DNA from: Bacteroides sp. CAG:1076
Lineage (GTDB): Bacteria > Bacteroidota > Bacteroidia > Bacteroidales > Bacteroidaceae
Assembly: GCA_000436795.1 (NCBI GenBank)
Contig: HF993158.1
Coordinates: forward strand, 1 to 53,500
Length of the DNA stretch: 53,500 bases
Reading direction: 5' to 3'
Below are positions 43,029 to 51,309 of this stretch, piece by piece; the first letter of the stretch is position 1; every line of letters starts with the position of its first letter. The notes beneath the pieces are model-generated. The model did no database searches. It was not told where the DNA came from and saw nothing but the letters and a program-made list of their open reading frames with translations. The position numbers and the translations under genes were made by a program.

Positions 43029-45539
43029 ATGTTTTCCACTTCTACTAAAATTGCCTTCGGATATATATTACTTATCTGTCTGCTCTTCGGGGCTATCGGA
43101 TACATCTACCAGCAAATGACGCTGCTTACAACTCCTACGGGACTGGAAGAAACTATCAGTACCCGGCGGAAAACGACGCACCAGATTGTGACGCAACTGT
43201 ACGAAGCGGAAATTATCGGACAGACCTTGCGTATCGGGCGCCTGAATGAATACCCCAAATACAAAAAAGCAATGAAGGAAGCCAGCGCCCTTATTGATTC
43301 ACTCCAGCAACTTCTGACCGATACGCTGCAACAAATGCGTCTGGATACCGTACGCTCGCTGGTACGCAACAAAGAGCAGAACATGATACTGGTACTCGAA
43401 GCCATGCGGCAAAGTCCGACTGACGAACTGTATCGCCAGCAACTGGACAGCCTGATCATGCAGCAAGATTCCATACTGGGTAGCACACATGTGCGGCGAC
43501 GTGTCGTTACACATCATAATTCTTATACCATTCATCACAAACCTAAAAAGTTTTTCAGGCGACTGGCCGATGTATTCTCGCCCGGAAAGCCCGATTCCAC
43601 ACAGGTAGACAACATCATACAAGAGGAGTATACCGATACGATAGACGAAGCTTACAACCCGGTAGATACCATTGCCACAATGCTGACTTCCATACAGCAC
43701 AAGGTCTTTCAGACAAGACAAGAAAGCCAGCGTACCCTCGACGCACGAATCAACCAGTTACGCATTGCAGGAGGAAGGGTCAGCCAGCGGGTCAACCAGT
43801 TGCTGGAAACAATAGAAGATGACGAACAAAAGGCTATGGAAGGCCGAATCGAACACGAACAAAATATCCGGCAGCAGGCGGCATGGACCATGGCAACCAT
43901 CGCCATCCTTGCGGTTCTGCTGGTACTGATATTCTTTACCATCATCTGGCGGGACATTACACGCAGCAACCATTACCGCAAAGAGCTGGAGAAGGCTAAG
44001 CTGTATGCCGAAAACTTACTCGTAGCACGAGAAAAACTGATGCTGACCATCACGCACGACATAAAGGCTCCAGCCGGTTCCATCATAGGATATATTGATT
44101 TATTAATCAGACTGGTGCAGGACAGACGGCAACAGTTCTACCTGCATAACATGAGAAGTTCGGCACATCATTTGCTGGATTTGGTTACTTCATTGCTGGA
44201 TTATCATCGGCTGGAAGCCGGAAAAATGGATATCCACCCGGTCACGTTCAATCCCCATGAACTATTCGAAAGCATTTATACCAGTTTTCTACCCAGTTCC
44301 GAAAAGAAAGGACTTTCTCTTAACCTGAAAGAGCATATATCGCATACCCTCAATCTGGAAGGAGATCCGTTCCGCATACGGCAGATTGCAGAAAACCTGA
44401 TATCGAATGCACTGAAGTTTACTGCCGAAGGTAGTATCACCATAGAAATAGATTATGGACAGAACCGATTCAGCTTCAGTGTGAAAGATACTGGATGCGG
44501 AATGAACTTACAAGAGCAGCAGCGTGTGTTCCAAGCATTCACACGCTTAAGGAGTGCTCAGGGACAGGAAGGTTTCGGACTGGGATTATCCATAACCAAG
44601 AAGTTGGTAGAACTGCTTAACGGAGAGATTTCAATCGAGAGCATTCCGGGAAAAGGAAGTACATTTCAGGTAATATTGTACCTTCCTAAGGTAACCAAAG
44701 CTCCTGTTCCTCAGGAAAAGACATTGCCCGACGATAAAAAGCAATGGCGTATTCTGCTGATAGACGATGACCGTATTCAACGAAATCTGACGGAAGTGAT
44801 GATTTACGACTTGTTCAATCATACGAAACATGGTATTCCTCCCGTCATAAAAAGTTGTGAACAGCCCGAAGAGCTGTTTAAACTGATAGCTTCCGAGCCT
44901 TTCGACGTAGTGCTGACCGACATACAAATGCCAGCCATGAACGGTTTCGAACTGCTTCAAAAGCTACGCAGCCTCGACGTACCGCAGGCAAAGACAATCC
45001 CCGTAATAGCCATTACCGCCCGAAGCGATATGGATGAAACGGACTTTCAGGCCAAAGGTTTTTCCGGTTGCCTGCATAAGCCGTTCAACCAAGATGAATT
45101 GCTGAAGATTTTCAAGACTCATACATCGGCAGACTGGAAAGAAGTCCCTTCTCAGGAAGAAAACAGGTACATGCCTGCAACAGCCTGCAACAGATACAAT
45201 TTTTCTCCCCTGACAGCTTTTTCGGGAGATGATCCGGAAGCGGCACACGAGATTTTGGAAACCTTCATCGGAGAAAGTTCCAAAAATTACGAACGGATGA
45301 AACAGGCTTTGGAAACCGGGAATATGGAAGATTTGTGTGCGGTAGCTCATAAAATGCTTCCCACATTTACCATGATCGAAGCTAAAAAAGCTGTTCCGGC
45401 ATTGCAATGGCTGGAATTCCACCGGGGAAAAACGGAAATGACTGATGAAGCAAGAGAACAGGCTGACACTGCACTGGCTTGCATTGCCGATGTAATAGAG
45501 CAGGCACGTAAGGCTATAAACGGTGATAAAGAAGACTAA
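43029..45539 (+). CDS. Hybrid sensor histidine kinase with receiver and Hpt domains
   Basis: 836 residues. Two membrane helices (about 6-26 and 286-306) enclose a periplasmic sensor of about 260 residues with long helices. Cytoplasmic part: HisKA with H343 (TITHDIKAPAGS), HATPase with ENLISNALKF, DTGCGM and GFGLGLSI, a receiver with D631 (LTDIQMPAMNG), and a C-terminal Hpt domain with H774 (AHKMLPTF). Phosphate would pass H343 to D631 to H774 and then to the separate NtrC-type regulator encoded next. The gene starts 2 bp after the MATE gene, so it is the end of the operon. Confidence 0.88.
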   Translation: MFSTSTKIAFGYILLICLLFGAIGYIYQQMTLLTTPTGLEETISTRRKTTHQIVTQLYEAEIIGQTLRIGRLNEYPKYKKAMKEASALIDSLQQLLTDTLQQMRLDTVRSLVRNKEQNMILVLEAMRQSPTDELYRQQLDSLIMQQDSILGSTHVRRRVVTHHNSYTIHHKPKKFFRRLADVFSPGKPDSTQVDNIIQEEYTDTIDEAYNPVDTIATMLTSIQHKVFQTRQESQRTLDARINQLRIAGGRVSQRVNQLLETIEDDEQKAMEGRIEHEQNIRQQAAWTMATIAILAVLLVLIFFTIIWRDITRSNHYRKELEKAKLYAENLLVAREKLMLTITHDIKAPAGSIIGYIDLLIRLVQDRRQQFYLHNMRSSAHHLLDLVTSLLDYHRLEAGKMDIHPVTFNPHELFESIYTSFLPSSEKKGLSLNLKEHISHTLNLEGDPFRIRQIAENLISNALKFTAEGSITIEIDYGQNRFSFSVKDTGCGMNLQEQQRVFQAFTRLRSAQGQEGFGLGLSITKKLVELLNGEISIESIPGKGSTFQVILYLPKVTKAPVPQEKTLPDDKKQWRILLIDDDRIQRNLTEVMIYDLFNHTKHGIPPVIKSCEQPEELFKLIASEPFDVVLTDIQMPAMNGFELLQKLRSLDVPQAKTIPVIAITARSDMDETDFQAKGFSGCLHKPFNQDELLKIFKTHTSADWKEVPSQEENRYMPATACNRYNFSPLTAFSGDDPEAAHEILETFIGESSKNYERMKQALETGNMEDLCAVAHKMLPTFTMIEAKKAVPALQWLEFHRGKTEMTDEAREQADTALACIADVIEQARKAINGDKED

Positions 45540-45575
45540 TGCACACTTCCCGATATCCAAAGAAAACTTAGAAAA

Positions 45576-45619
45576 AGAGCCTGTTCGTCACCACATTTCG
45601 AAAAATTCGAACAGGCTCT
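45576..45619. repeat. 12-bp inverted repeat with 20-nt loop between kinase and regulator genes
   Basis: AGAGCCTGTTCG (45576-45587) pairs exactly with CGAACAGGCTCT (45608-45619). On the plus strand no U tract follows, on the minus strand TTTTTC follows. So it is not a normal terminator for the kinase operon; it could be an RNA-stabilising hairpin, a protein site or a small transposon relic. Confidence 0.6.
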
Positions 45620-45642
45620 AAAATACAATAGCGAAAAAACAC

Positions 45643-45650
45643 TATCTTTG
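45643..45650 (+). promoter_or_regulatory. -7 box of the sigma-54 activator gene
   Basis: TATCTTTG fits TAnnTTTG. Transcription would start near 45657, giving a 150-nt leader before the ATG at 45807. The leader has a 12-codon reading frame (from 45674) of unknown meaning. Confidence 0.45.
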
Positions 45651-45806
45651 TATAAATATTGCCTTGATATACATGGAAAATAAACCAAAGAATGAAATGC
45701 CATTCCGATAATCGCATGACGATATCTGGAGCTAAATGCAGACAAGAATCCATCGAAAAGAACAAGGCGTTTTTAAATAGTAAACACACCGGATAAAGAA
45801 AATTAT

Positions 45807-47147
45807 ATGGTTCCGTCTATTCTAATAATTGAAGATGATTTGACTTTTTCTACCATGCTGAAAACATGGCTGGGGAAAAAAGGGCTTGAAGTTGATACGG
45901 CAAGCAGCAGCTCACGAGCCAAGAAGCAACTCTCGGCACGTTCTTATGACCTTATTCTGTCCGACTTGCGTTTGCCCGATCAGGACGGAATCCATTTGCT
46001 TGCATGGCTTCGCAGCCAGTCGTGTACCACTCCTTTTATTATCATGACAAGCTATGCAGAAATCCAGACAGCCGTACAGGCCATCAAACAAGGAGCAAGC
46101 GATTATATCGCCAAACCGGTGCAGCCTGATGAACTGCTGAAAAAAATAAAAGAAGCCATACAAAAACCGGAACAGGAAATGGCGGCTGCCGAAGTACAAC
46201 TGGAAAAGACAGCTCCACAAAGCTTTCTGGAGGGAGAAAGTGAAGCTGCACATCAGTTATTCAGCTATGTACGTCTGGTAGCTCCTACTCAGATGTCTGT
46301 TCTGATAAACGGAGCAAGCGGTACGGGAAAAGAATATGTAGCACACCGAATACACGAACTAAGCAAACGAAGTGGCAAACCTTTTATTGCCATCGACTGC
46401 GGCTCGATTCCTAAGGATCTGGCTGCTTCCGAATTTTTCGGCCATATAAAAGGCTCATTTACCGGCGCTCTGAACGATAAAGTAGGTGCTTTCGAAGAAG
46501 CGAACGGTGGAACATTGTTCCTCGATGAAATAGGTAACTTGAGTTACGAGGTACAGGTACAACTGTTGCGTGCCTTGCAAGAACGGCGCATTCGCCGTAT
46601 TGGTTCAACAAAGGAAATAGAAGTTGACGTACGACTTATTAGTGCAACGAACGAAAACTTGACGGAAGCAATAGCCAAAGGCAACTTCCGCGAGGACTTG
46701 TATCACCGTATCAATGAATTTACTCTGCGTATGCCCGACCTGAAAGAACGCCCTGAGGATATTCTGCTCTTTGCCAATTTCTTCCTGGATCAGGCCAACC
46801 GTGAACTGGAACGCGATTTGATTGGTTTCGATGCTGCTGCCAGCGAGGCACTTCAGCGCTATTCATGGCCCGGTAATCTCCGCCAGTTAAAAAATATCGT
46901 GAAACGTGCTACCTTACTGGCACGGGGAGAGTTTATCACGGTACACGATCTGGGGGATGAAATTCTTTTCCAACCGTCGACTCACCAGCCAGCCTCATCG
47001 TTTGTCCTACATGATGAAGAAGTAGAGAAACAGCGTATCTTGAATGCTTTGCAACAGACAGGTAACAATAAGACCAAGGCTGCGCTTCTGCTTGGCATCG
47101 ACCGTAAGACATTATATAATAAAATGAAATTGTATAATATAGGATAA
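45807..47147 (+). CDS. NtrC-family sigma-54-dependent response regulator
   Basis: 446 residues. Receiver (1-120) with E9-D10-D11 and phospho-acceptor D53 (LSDLRLPDQDG). AAA+ sigma-54 interaction domain (about 145-375): Walker A GASGTGKE, the sigma-54 contact loop GSFTGA (consensus GAFTGA), Walker B GGTLFLDEIG, and the R-finger region. C-terminal Fis-type HTH ends KAALLLGIDRKTLYNKMKLY. It activates RNA polymerase carrying RpoN. Partner of the hybrid kinase, probably phosphorylated through its Hpt domain. A matching sigma-54 promoter and palindrome lie 50-180 bp downstream. Confidence 0.92.
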   Translation: MVPSILIIEDDLTFSTMLKTWLGKKGLEVDTASSSSRAKKQLSARSYDLILSDLRLPDQDGIHLLAWLRSQSCTTPFIIMTSYAEIQTAVQAIKQGASDYIAKPVQPDELLKKIKEAIQKPEQEMAAAEVQLEKTAPQSFLEGESEAAHQLFSYVRLVAPTQMSVLINGASGTGKEYVAHRIHELSKRSGKPFIAIDCGSIPKDLAASEFFGHIKGSFTGALNDKVGAFEEANGGTLFLDEIGNLSYEVQVQLLRALQERRIRRIGSTKEIEVDVRLISATNENLTEAIAKGNFREDLYHRINEFTLRMPDLKERPEDILLFANFFLDQANRELERDLIGFDAAASEALQRYSWPGNLRQLKNIVKRATLLARGEFITVHDLGDEILFQPSTHQPASSFVLHDEEVEKQRILNALQQTGNNKTKAALLLGIDRKTLYNKMKLYNIG

Positions 47148-47191
47148 GTTCAATACAAAGCCGTTATATACAAAGGCAAATATGATAAAAG

Positions 47192-47239
47192 TGTGGAATA
47201 ATTCCACAACACTCCCCACTCATTCCACACTTTCCACAC
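47192..47239 (+). promoter_or_regulatory. Probable enhancer (UAS) for the adjacent sigma-54 activator
   Basis: TGTGGAATAATTCCACA (47192-47208) is an almost perfect dyad (8-bp arms around one A). The half-site is repeated directly twice as ATTCCACAC (47222) and TTTCCACAC (47231). The sites lie about 90-140 bp before the predicted transcription start, the usual distance for NtrC-type enhancers. Confidence 0.7.
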
Positions 47240-47303
47240 TTTAACAAAAAGCCCAGTTTCTTCAACTATAAGGAATACAGCAAGTTACAGACAGCACACA
47301 GTT

Positions 47304-47318
47304 TGGCACGCCGATTGC
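47304..47318 (+). promoter_or_regulatory. Sigma-54 (-24/-12) promoter
   Basis: TGGCACG (47304-47310), 4 bp, TTGC (47315-47318): an exact match to the consensus TGGCACG-N4-TTGC with the invariant GG and GC. Transcription should start near 47330, directed to the right. Confidence 0.85.
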
Positions 47319-47329
47319 AATATATAATA

Positions 47330-47521
47330 GAGAGAATTGATAAACACACACTCCATACAACATAAAAGAGGCAGAAACTAAACTATAAACCCAACCCCAT
47401 AAAAAACAAAAGAGAGAAAGTTGCGTTTCATCCCCCTGAAATGCAACCATCTAAAAAAATGAAGATGCCTATGTGTTTTTTAAAGAACGGGAACGCTGTG
47501 AAGCGTTTCCGTTTTTTCTTT
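47330..47521 (+). ncRNA. Candidate sigma-54-dependent small RNA
   Basis: The unit of about 190 nt between the sigma-54 promoter and the terminator has no convincing protein gene. An 11-bp hairpin (47420-47430 with 47437-47447, one G-U) presents the loop TCCCCC, a C-rich loop like those by which some small RNAs bind G-rich mRNA leaders. A 27-codon frame from ATG 47441 (MQPSKKMKMP...) runs through the terminator stem and is probably fortuitous, though a tiny basic peptide cannot be ruled out. Regulation by the preceding response regulator is inferred from the adjacent palindromic site. Confidence 0.6.
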
Positions 47522-47522
47522 T
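47486..47522 (+). terminator. Intrinsic terminator of the small RNA unit
   Basis: An 11-bp stem (47486-47496 with 47503-47513, one G-U), loop of 6, then TTTTTTCTTTT. It sits 3 bp before the end of the pseudouridine synthase gene on the other strand. Confidence 0.85.
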
Positions 47523-47524
47523 AA

Positions 47525-48196
47525 TCAGTCCATTTCAAAGCCATTCCACAAATTACCCGAAGGTACAGGTGCCGTAACGTCTATCAACTCTTTCGACACC
47601 GGATGGATAAAACGAATCCGCCGTGCATGCAGACAAATGCTTCCGTCAGGATTGGAACGAGGAAAGCCATACTTCAAATCGCCTTTGATAGGACATCCCA
47701 TTTTTGCCAACTGACAGCGAATCTGATGATGTCGTCCTGTTTTCAAATCTACCTCCAGCAAATAATAATTCTGCGAATGCCCTATCAGCCTGTAGTCGAG
47801 AACAGCCTTCTTGGAGTCTTTCACCTCCTTATCGTAAGCATACGATTTATTCTGTTTTTCATTACGCACCAGATAGTTGACCAGTTCGCCTTCTTCGGCA
47901 GGGGGACATTGCTTTACGATGGCCCAGTAAGTCTTCTTCACTTCACTGTTACGGAACATATCGTTCAGACGGCTCAATGCCTTGCTGGTTTTGGCAAATA
48001 CAACCAGTCCGCTTACCGGACGGTCCAGACGATGTGTCACACCCAGAAACACATTACCGGGCTTTGCATACTTCTCCTTGAGATACTGTTTTACAGTTTC
48101 AGACAATGGAACATCTCCCGTCTTATCACCCTGTACAATCTCGGATGCCGTTTTATTTACTATTATAATATGGTTGTCTTCGTATACTACGGTCAT
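47525..48196 (-). CDS. RluA-family RNA pseudouridine synthase
   Basis: 223 residues. Signature motifs: the catalytic-Asp loop THRLDRPVSGLVVFAKTSKA, the N-terminal YEDNHIIIVNKTASEIVQ, and RHHQIRCQLAKMGCPIKGDL. It converts uridines of rRNA or tRNA to pseudouridine; the target cannot be assigned. No S4 domain precedes the catalytic core, so it is the short RluA/RluC-core type. Convergent with the small RNA unit. Confidence 0.88.
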   Translation of the reverse strand: MTVVYEDNHIIIVNKTASEIVQGDKTGDVPLSETVKQYLKEKYAKPGNVFLGVTHRLDRPVSGLVVFAKTSKALSRLNDMFRNSEVKKTYWAIVKQCPPAEEGELVNYLVRNEKQNKSYAYDKEVKDSKKAVLDYRLIGHSQNYYLLEVDLKTGRHHQIRCQLAKMGCPIKGDLKYGFPRSNPDGSICLHARRIRFIHPVSKELIDVTAPVPSGNLWNGFEMD

Positions 48197-48299
48197 AATA
48201 CCCTGAAATAAAAAGATGAAGAATGAAGAACATGTGCAGCATCATATGCCAGCACGAAGATTCCCCATCCTTCATCCCCGATTATTTACTATTTATCTA

Positions 48300-49046
48300 T
48301 TACATATTCATACCACCGTCTACCTGGATAACCTGTCCTGATACATAAGCAGACAAGTCAGAAGCCAGGAACAAAGCGATGTTTGCAACGTCTTCCGGAG
48401 TACCACCACGACGCAAAGGAATCTTCTTAGCCCATTCAGCTTTCACCTCGTCAGACAATTTAGCTGTCATGTCTGTAATGATGAAACCCGGAGCGATAGC
48501 GTTTGCACGAATACCACGAGAGCCAAGTTCCTGAGCAATAGATTTAGCCAGACCAATCAGACCTGCCTTTGAAGCAGAATAGTTACACTGACCAGCGTTT
48601 CCATGTACACCTACAACAGAAGCCATGTTGATAATGTTACCACTCTTCTGACGCATCATAATAGGTGTGCAGGCATGGATAAAGTTGAAAGCCGATTTCA
48701 AGTTTACATTGATAACAGCGTCCCACTGTCCTTCACTCATACGCATCATCAATCCGTCTTTAGTAATTCCGGCATTGTTTACCAAAATATCGATCGTACC
48801 GAAATCTTCTTTAATCTGTTCTACAACCTTTGCTGTATCTTCAAAGCTGGCAGCGTTCGAAGCATAACCTTTTACCTTTACGCCCAATGCAGCGATTTCA
48901 GCTTCTGTATTCTTTCCGTTTTCGTCAATTACCAAGTCTGTGAACGCAATATTTGCACCTTCTGAAGCAAATTTCATTGCGATAGCCTTACCGATACCAC
49001 GAGCAGCACCAGTTACGATAGCTGTTTTTCCTGTTAATAATCCCAT
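48300..49046 (-). CDS. fabG: 3-oxoacyl-[acyl-carrier-protein] reductase
   Basis: 248 residues, a classic short-chain dehydrogenase. NADPH motif TGAARGIGKA, NNAG, catalytic Ser in NMASVVGVHGNAGQCNYSAS, YSASKAG (Tyr and Lys), and PGFIITDMT. It reduces beta-ketoacyl-ACP in fatty-acid elongation. It lies 27 bp downstream of a TetR-type regulator gene on the same strand, so the regulator may adjust lipid synthesis. The FabG call rests on length and motifs, since SDR members are hard to tell apart. Confidence 0.87.
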   Translation of the reverse strand: MGLLTGKTAIVTGAARGIGKAIAMKFASEGANIAFTDLVIDENGKNTEAEIAALGVKVKGYASNAASFEDTAKVVEQIKEDFGTIDILVNNAGITKDGLMMRMSEGQWDAVINVNLKSAFNFIHACTPIMMRQKSGNIINMASVVGVHGNAGQCNYSASKAGLIGLAKSIAQELGSRGIRANAIAPGFIITDMTAKLSDEVKAEWAKKIPLRRGGTPEDVANIALFLASDLSAYVSGQVIQVDGGMNM

Positions 49047-49073
49047 GTTTTTTTTATATTTAAAAGATTAAAC

Positions 49074-49667
49074 TTATTTTTCCTTCTGGCAGCCCAATGC
49101 TCCATATACAATCTTCGATACATATCGCCAGCCTGTTTCATCGTCAAGGTCCTCCCCTATCTGACCGCGAATGTACGGAACTTCAATTCCCTTAATGCAA
49201 TAATGTAGAATATCCGCCGTAATCTCCACATTGTCAATATCGAATACACCCTGCTCCTTTCCTTCCCTCAACACTTCACGAAACAACTTAATTTCATTGT
49301 TGTCGAAGTATTTTCTCATCGCCTCTACACGCCAGATGTCACGAAAGAAATCAGCCCGGAGAGTCCCATTGCGGTAAACTGCCATCTTTATGATGTCCAA
49401 ATGAGTAGTAATCAGCTCCAAAATCTTTTTATCGGGTACAGTCGGCTTCCTGGCAACCTTATCCATTGTATCCGAAAGCATCTTGAGTTCCGACTCTACC
49501 ACAGCCATATAAATCTGATCCTTATTTTTAAAATAAGTATAGAGCGTACGACGCCCTTTCTTAGAAGCCATGGCAATGTCGTTCATCGTCGTAGCCTCTA
49601 CACCTTTTTTGGCAAACAACTGCCGGGCAACGTCTACCAATTTAGCTCTGGTCTTCAGTACAGTCAT
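49074..49667 (-). CDS. TetR-family transcriptional regulator
   Basis: 197 residues from the ATG at 49667, which has GGAGAG nearby; the frame is open to 49688. N-terminal HTH: ARQLFAKKGVEATTMNDIAM and GRRTLYTYFKNKDQIY. The C-terminal ligand domain (about 65-197) is of unknown specificity. Cotranscribed with fabG and plausibly responsive to an acyl-CoA or fatty-acid signal; that is inference from position. Confidence 0.88.
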   Translation of the reverse strand: MTVLKTRAKLVDVARQLFAKKGVEATTMNDIAMASKKGRRTLYTYFKNKDQIYMAVVESELKMLSDTMDKVARKPTVPDKKILELITTHLDIIKMAVYRNGTLRADFFRDIWRVEAMRKYFDNNEIKLFREVLREGKEQGVFDIDNVEITADILHYCIKGIEVPYIRGQIGEDLDDETGWRYVSKIVYGALGCQKEK

Positions 49668-49953
49668 TCTAACTCTCCTATTGCACAATCTATGTATATT
49701 GTGAGCAAAATTACTGTTTTTCTTTTATCTACACAAATTCGGGGTATATTTTCCGTCACGAAGATGAAGAGTTTATGAAAAAACAGTTACGAACTACAAA
49801 TCACAATATGTTAACCTTCATAAGCTCAACAAGAATCTGTCGTATTTTTAGGAAAAAATTAAACATACACACAGCAAAAAAGTAAAATTTACGTATACAT
49901 CTGACTTTTTTCAATAGAAAAGCAGCAAATTAGTCAAATATTTCACTAAATAA

Positions 49954-49985
49954 TTTGTCTTTTTAAAATAAAGTCCTTACCTTTG
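49954..49985 (+). promoter_or_regulatory. Promoter of the initiator tRNA pair
   Basis: TTTG (49954-49957), 20 bp, TACCTTTG (49978-49985): both Bacteroidetes elements with ideal spacing, 22 bp before the first tRNA. Confidence 0.75.
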
Positions 49986-50007
49986 CACCGCAATTAAGAA
50001 ATAACAT

Positions 50008-50080
<73 letters not shown>

Positions 50081-50126
50081 CTAAAACGGAGCTTCAAGCT
50101 TCAAAATAAACCAAAAGAAATATCAT

Positions 50127-50199
<73 letters not shown>

Positions 50200-50203
50200 C
50201 CAG

Positions 50204-50232
50204 AAAAGAGAAGTATTACTTCTCTTTTTTTT
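50204..50232 (+). terminator. Terminator after the tRNA pair
   Basis: An 11-bp perfect stem (50204-50214 with 50218-50228), 3-nt loop, followed by T residues. Confidence 0.88.
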
Positions 50233-50248
50233 ATTTCCCTTTTCCAAT

Positions 50249-50296
50249 ATACCCTAAATGGGGTATTGCTATTCCACCCACAATCTGTTAACTTTG
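50249..50296 (+). promoter_or_regulatory. cysK promoter with operator-like inverted repeat
   Basis: TAACTTTG (50289-50296) is the -7 box, 28 bp before the ATG. The inverted repeat ATACCC-N6-GGGTAT (50249-50266) lies over the -33 position, so a repressor bound there would block the promoter. Confidence 0.5.
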
Positions 50297-50324
50297 CCAA
50301 TGAAGCAACTAAAACCAAGCGCTT

Positions 50325-51272
50325 ATGGCAAAAATCTACAAAAGCCTCACCGAACTGATTGGAAATACTCCGCTATTGGAACTGGAGCATTTAAGCAAAA
50401 CTTACGAGGCAAAAGCACATCTTATCGCCAAACTGGAATTCTTTAATCCCGGAGGAAGTGTAAAAGACCGTATCGCTCTCGCCATGATAGAAGATGCCGA
50501 ACAAAAAGGTATCCTGCATCCGGGAGCTGTAATCATTGAACCTACCAGCGGCAATACCGGTGTAGGACTGGCATGGGTAGCCTCAGTAAAAGGCTATAAA
50601 GCTATCCTTACCATGCCTGAAACCATGAGTCTGGAAAGACAAAATCTTCTGAAAGCCATGGGAGCACAGCTGGTTCTCACACCCGGCAACGAAGGCATGA
50701 GCGGAGCCATAAGAAAGGCCGAGGAACTTCGTGACCAGATTCCGGGAGCCGTCATTCTACAGCAGTTTGAAAATCCAGCCAACCCCCGAGCACACAGCCT
50801 GACCACCGCCAAGGAAATCTGGCAAGACACCGACGGAAAAGTAGATGTATTCATCGCCGGAGTAGGCACAGGTGGAACACTGAGCGGAGTAGGTGAAGGA
50901 CTGAAGTCGTACAACCCTCAGATTGAAATCATCGCAGTAGAGCCTGATACCTCAGCTGTCCTTTCAGGCGACAAACCGGGTATGCACAAAATACAAGGTA
51001 TAGGCGCAGGCTTTATCCCGAAAACTTATCACCCGGAAGTCGTAGACAAAGTAATACGCGTAAAAGACGACGACGCTATCCGAACAGGAAGAGAACTGTC
51101 TTTACAAGAAGGATTACTGGTAGGCATCTCATCGGGAGCAGCGACATACGCCGCACTACAATTAGCACGTATGCCTGAATACAAAGACAAAAATATTGTC
51201 GTATTGTTACCCGACACCGGAGAGCGCTATCTGTCGACTGTACTTTACGCTTTCGAAGAATATCCTCTTTAA
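50325..51272 (+). CDS. cysK: Cysteine synthase (O-acetylserine sulfhydrylase)
   Basis: 315 residues, the usual length. PLP lysine in NPGGSVKDRIA, the substrate loop PTSGNTGVGLA, the phosphate-binding GVGTGGTLSGVG and the Ser in GISSGAA are all intact. It makes cysteine from O-acetylserine and sulfide. It is 37 bp upstream of a related sulfhydrylase gene, and the two likely form a sulfur-assimilation operon. Confidence 0.94.
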   Translation: MAKIYKSLTELIGNTPLLELEHLSKTYEAKAHLIAKLEFFNPGGSVKDRIALAMIEDAEQKGILHPGAVIIEPTSGNTGVGLAWVASVKGYKAILTMPETMSLERQNLLKAMGAQLVLTPGNEGMSGAIRKAEELRDQIPGAVILQQFENPANPRAHSLTTAKEIWQDTDGKVDVFIAGVGTGGTLSGVGEGLKSYNPQIEIIAVEPDTSAVLSGDKPGMHKIQGIGAGFIPKTYHPEVVDKVIRVKDDDAIRTGRELSLQEGLLVGISSGAATYAALQLARMPEYKDKNIVVLLPDTGERYLSTVLYAFEEYPL

Positions 51273-51309
51273 GCCATAAAATCAGCCAACATACAAAATC
51301 ATTACAACT

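Noticed and set aside
45674..45712. 12-codon reading frame in the leader of the sigma-54 activator gene as a leader peptide
   Set aside because: Too short to separate from chance, no runs of regulatory codons and no attenuator hairpin after it.
47192..47239. Cluster of TTTCCACA/TGTGGAA motifs as DnaA boxes or an origin
   Set aside because: They differ from TTATCCACA, no dnaA, dnaN or gidA lies nearby, and their position before a sigma-54 promoter fits an activator site better.
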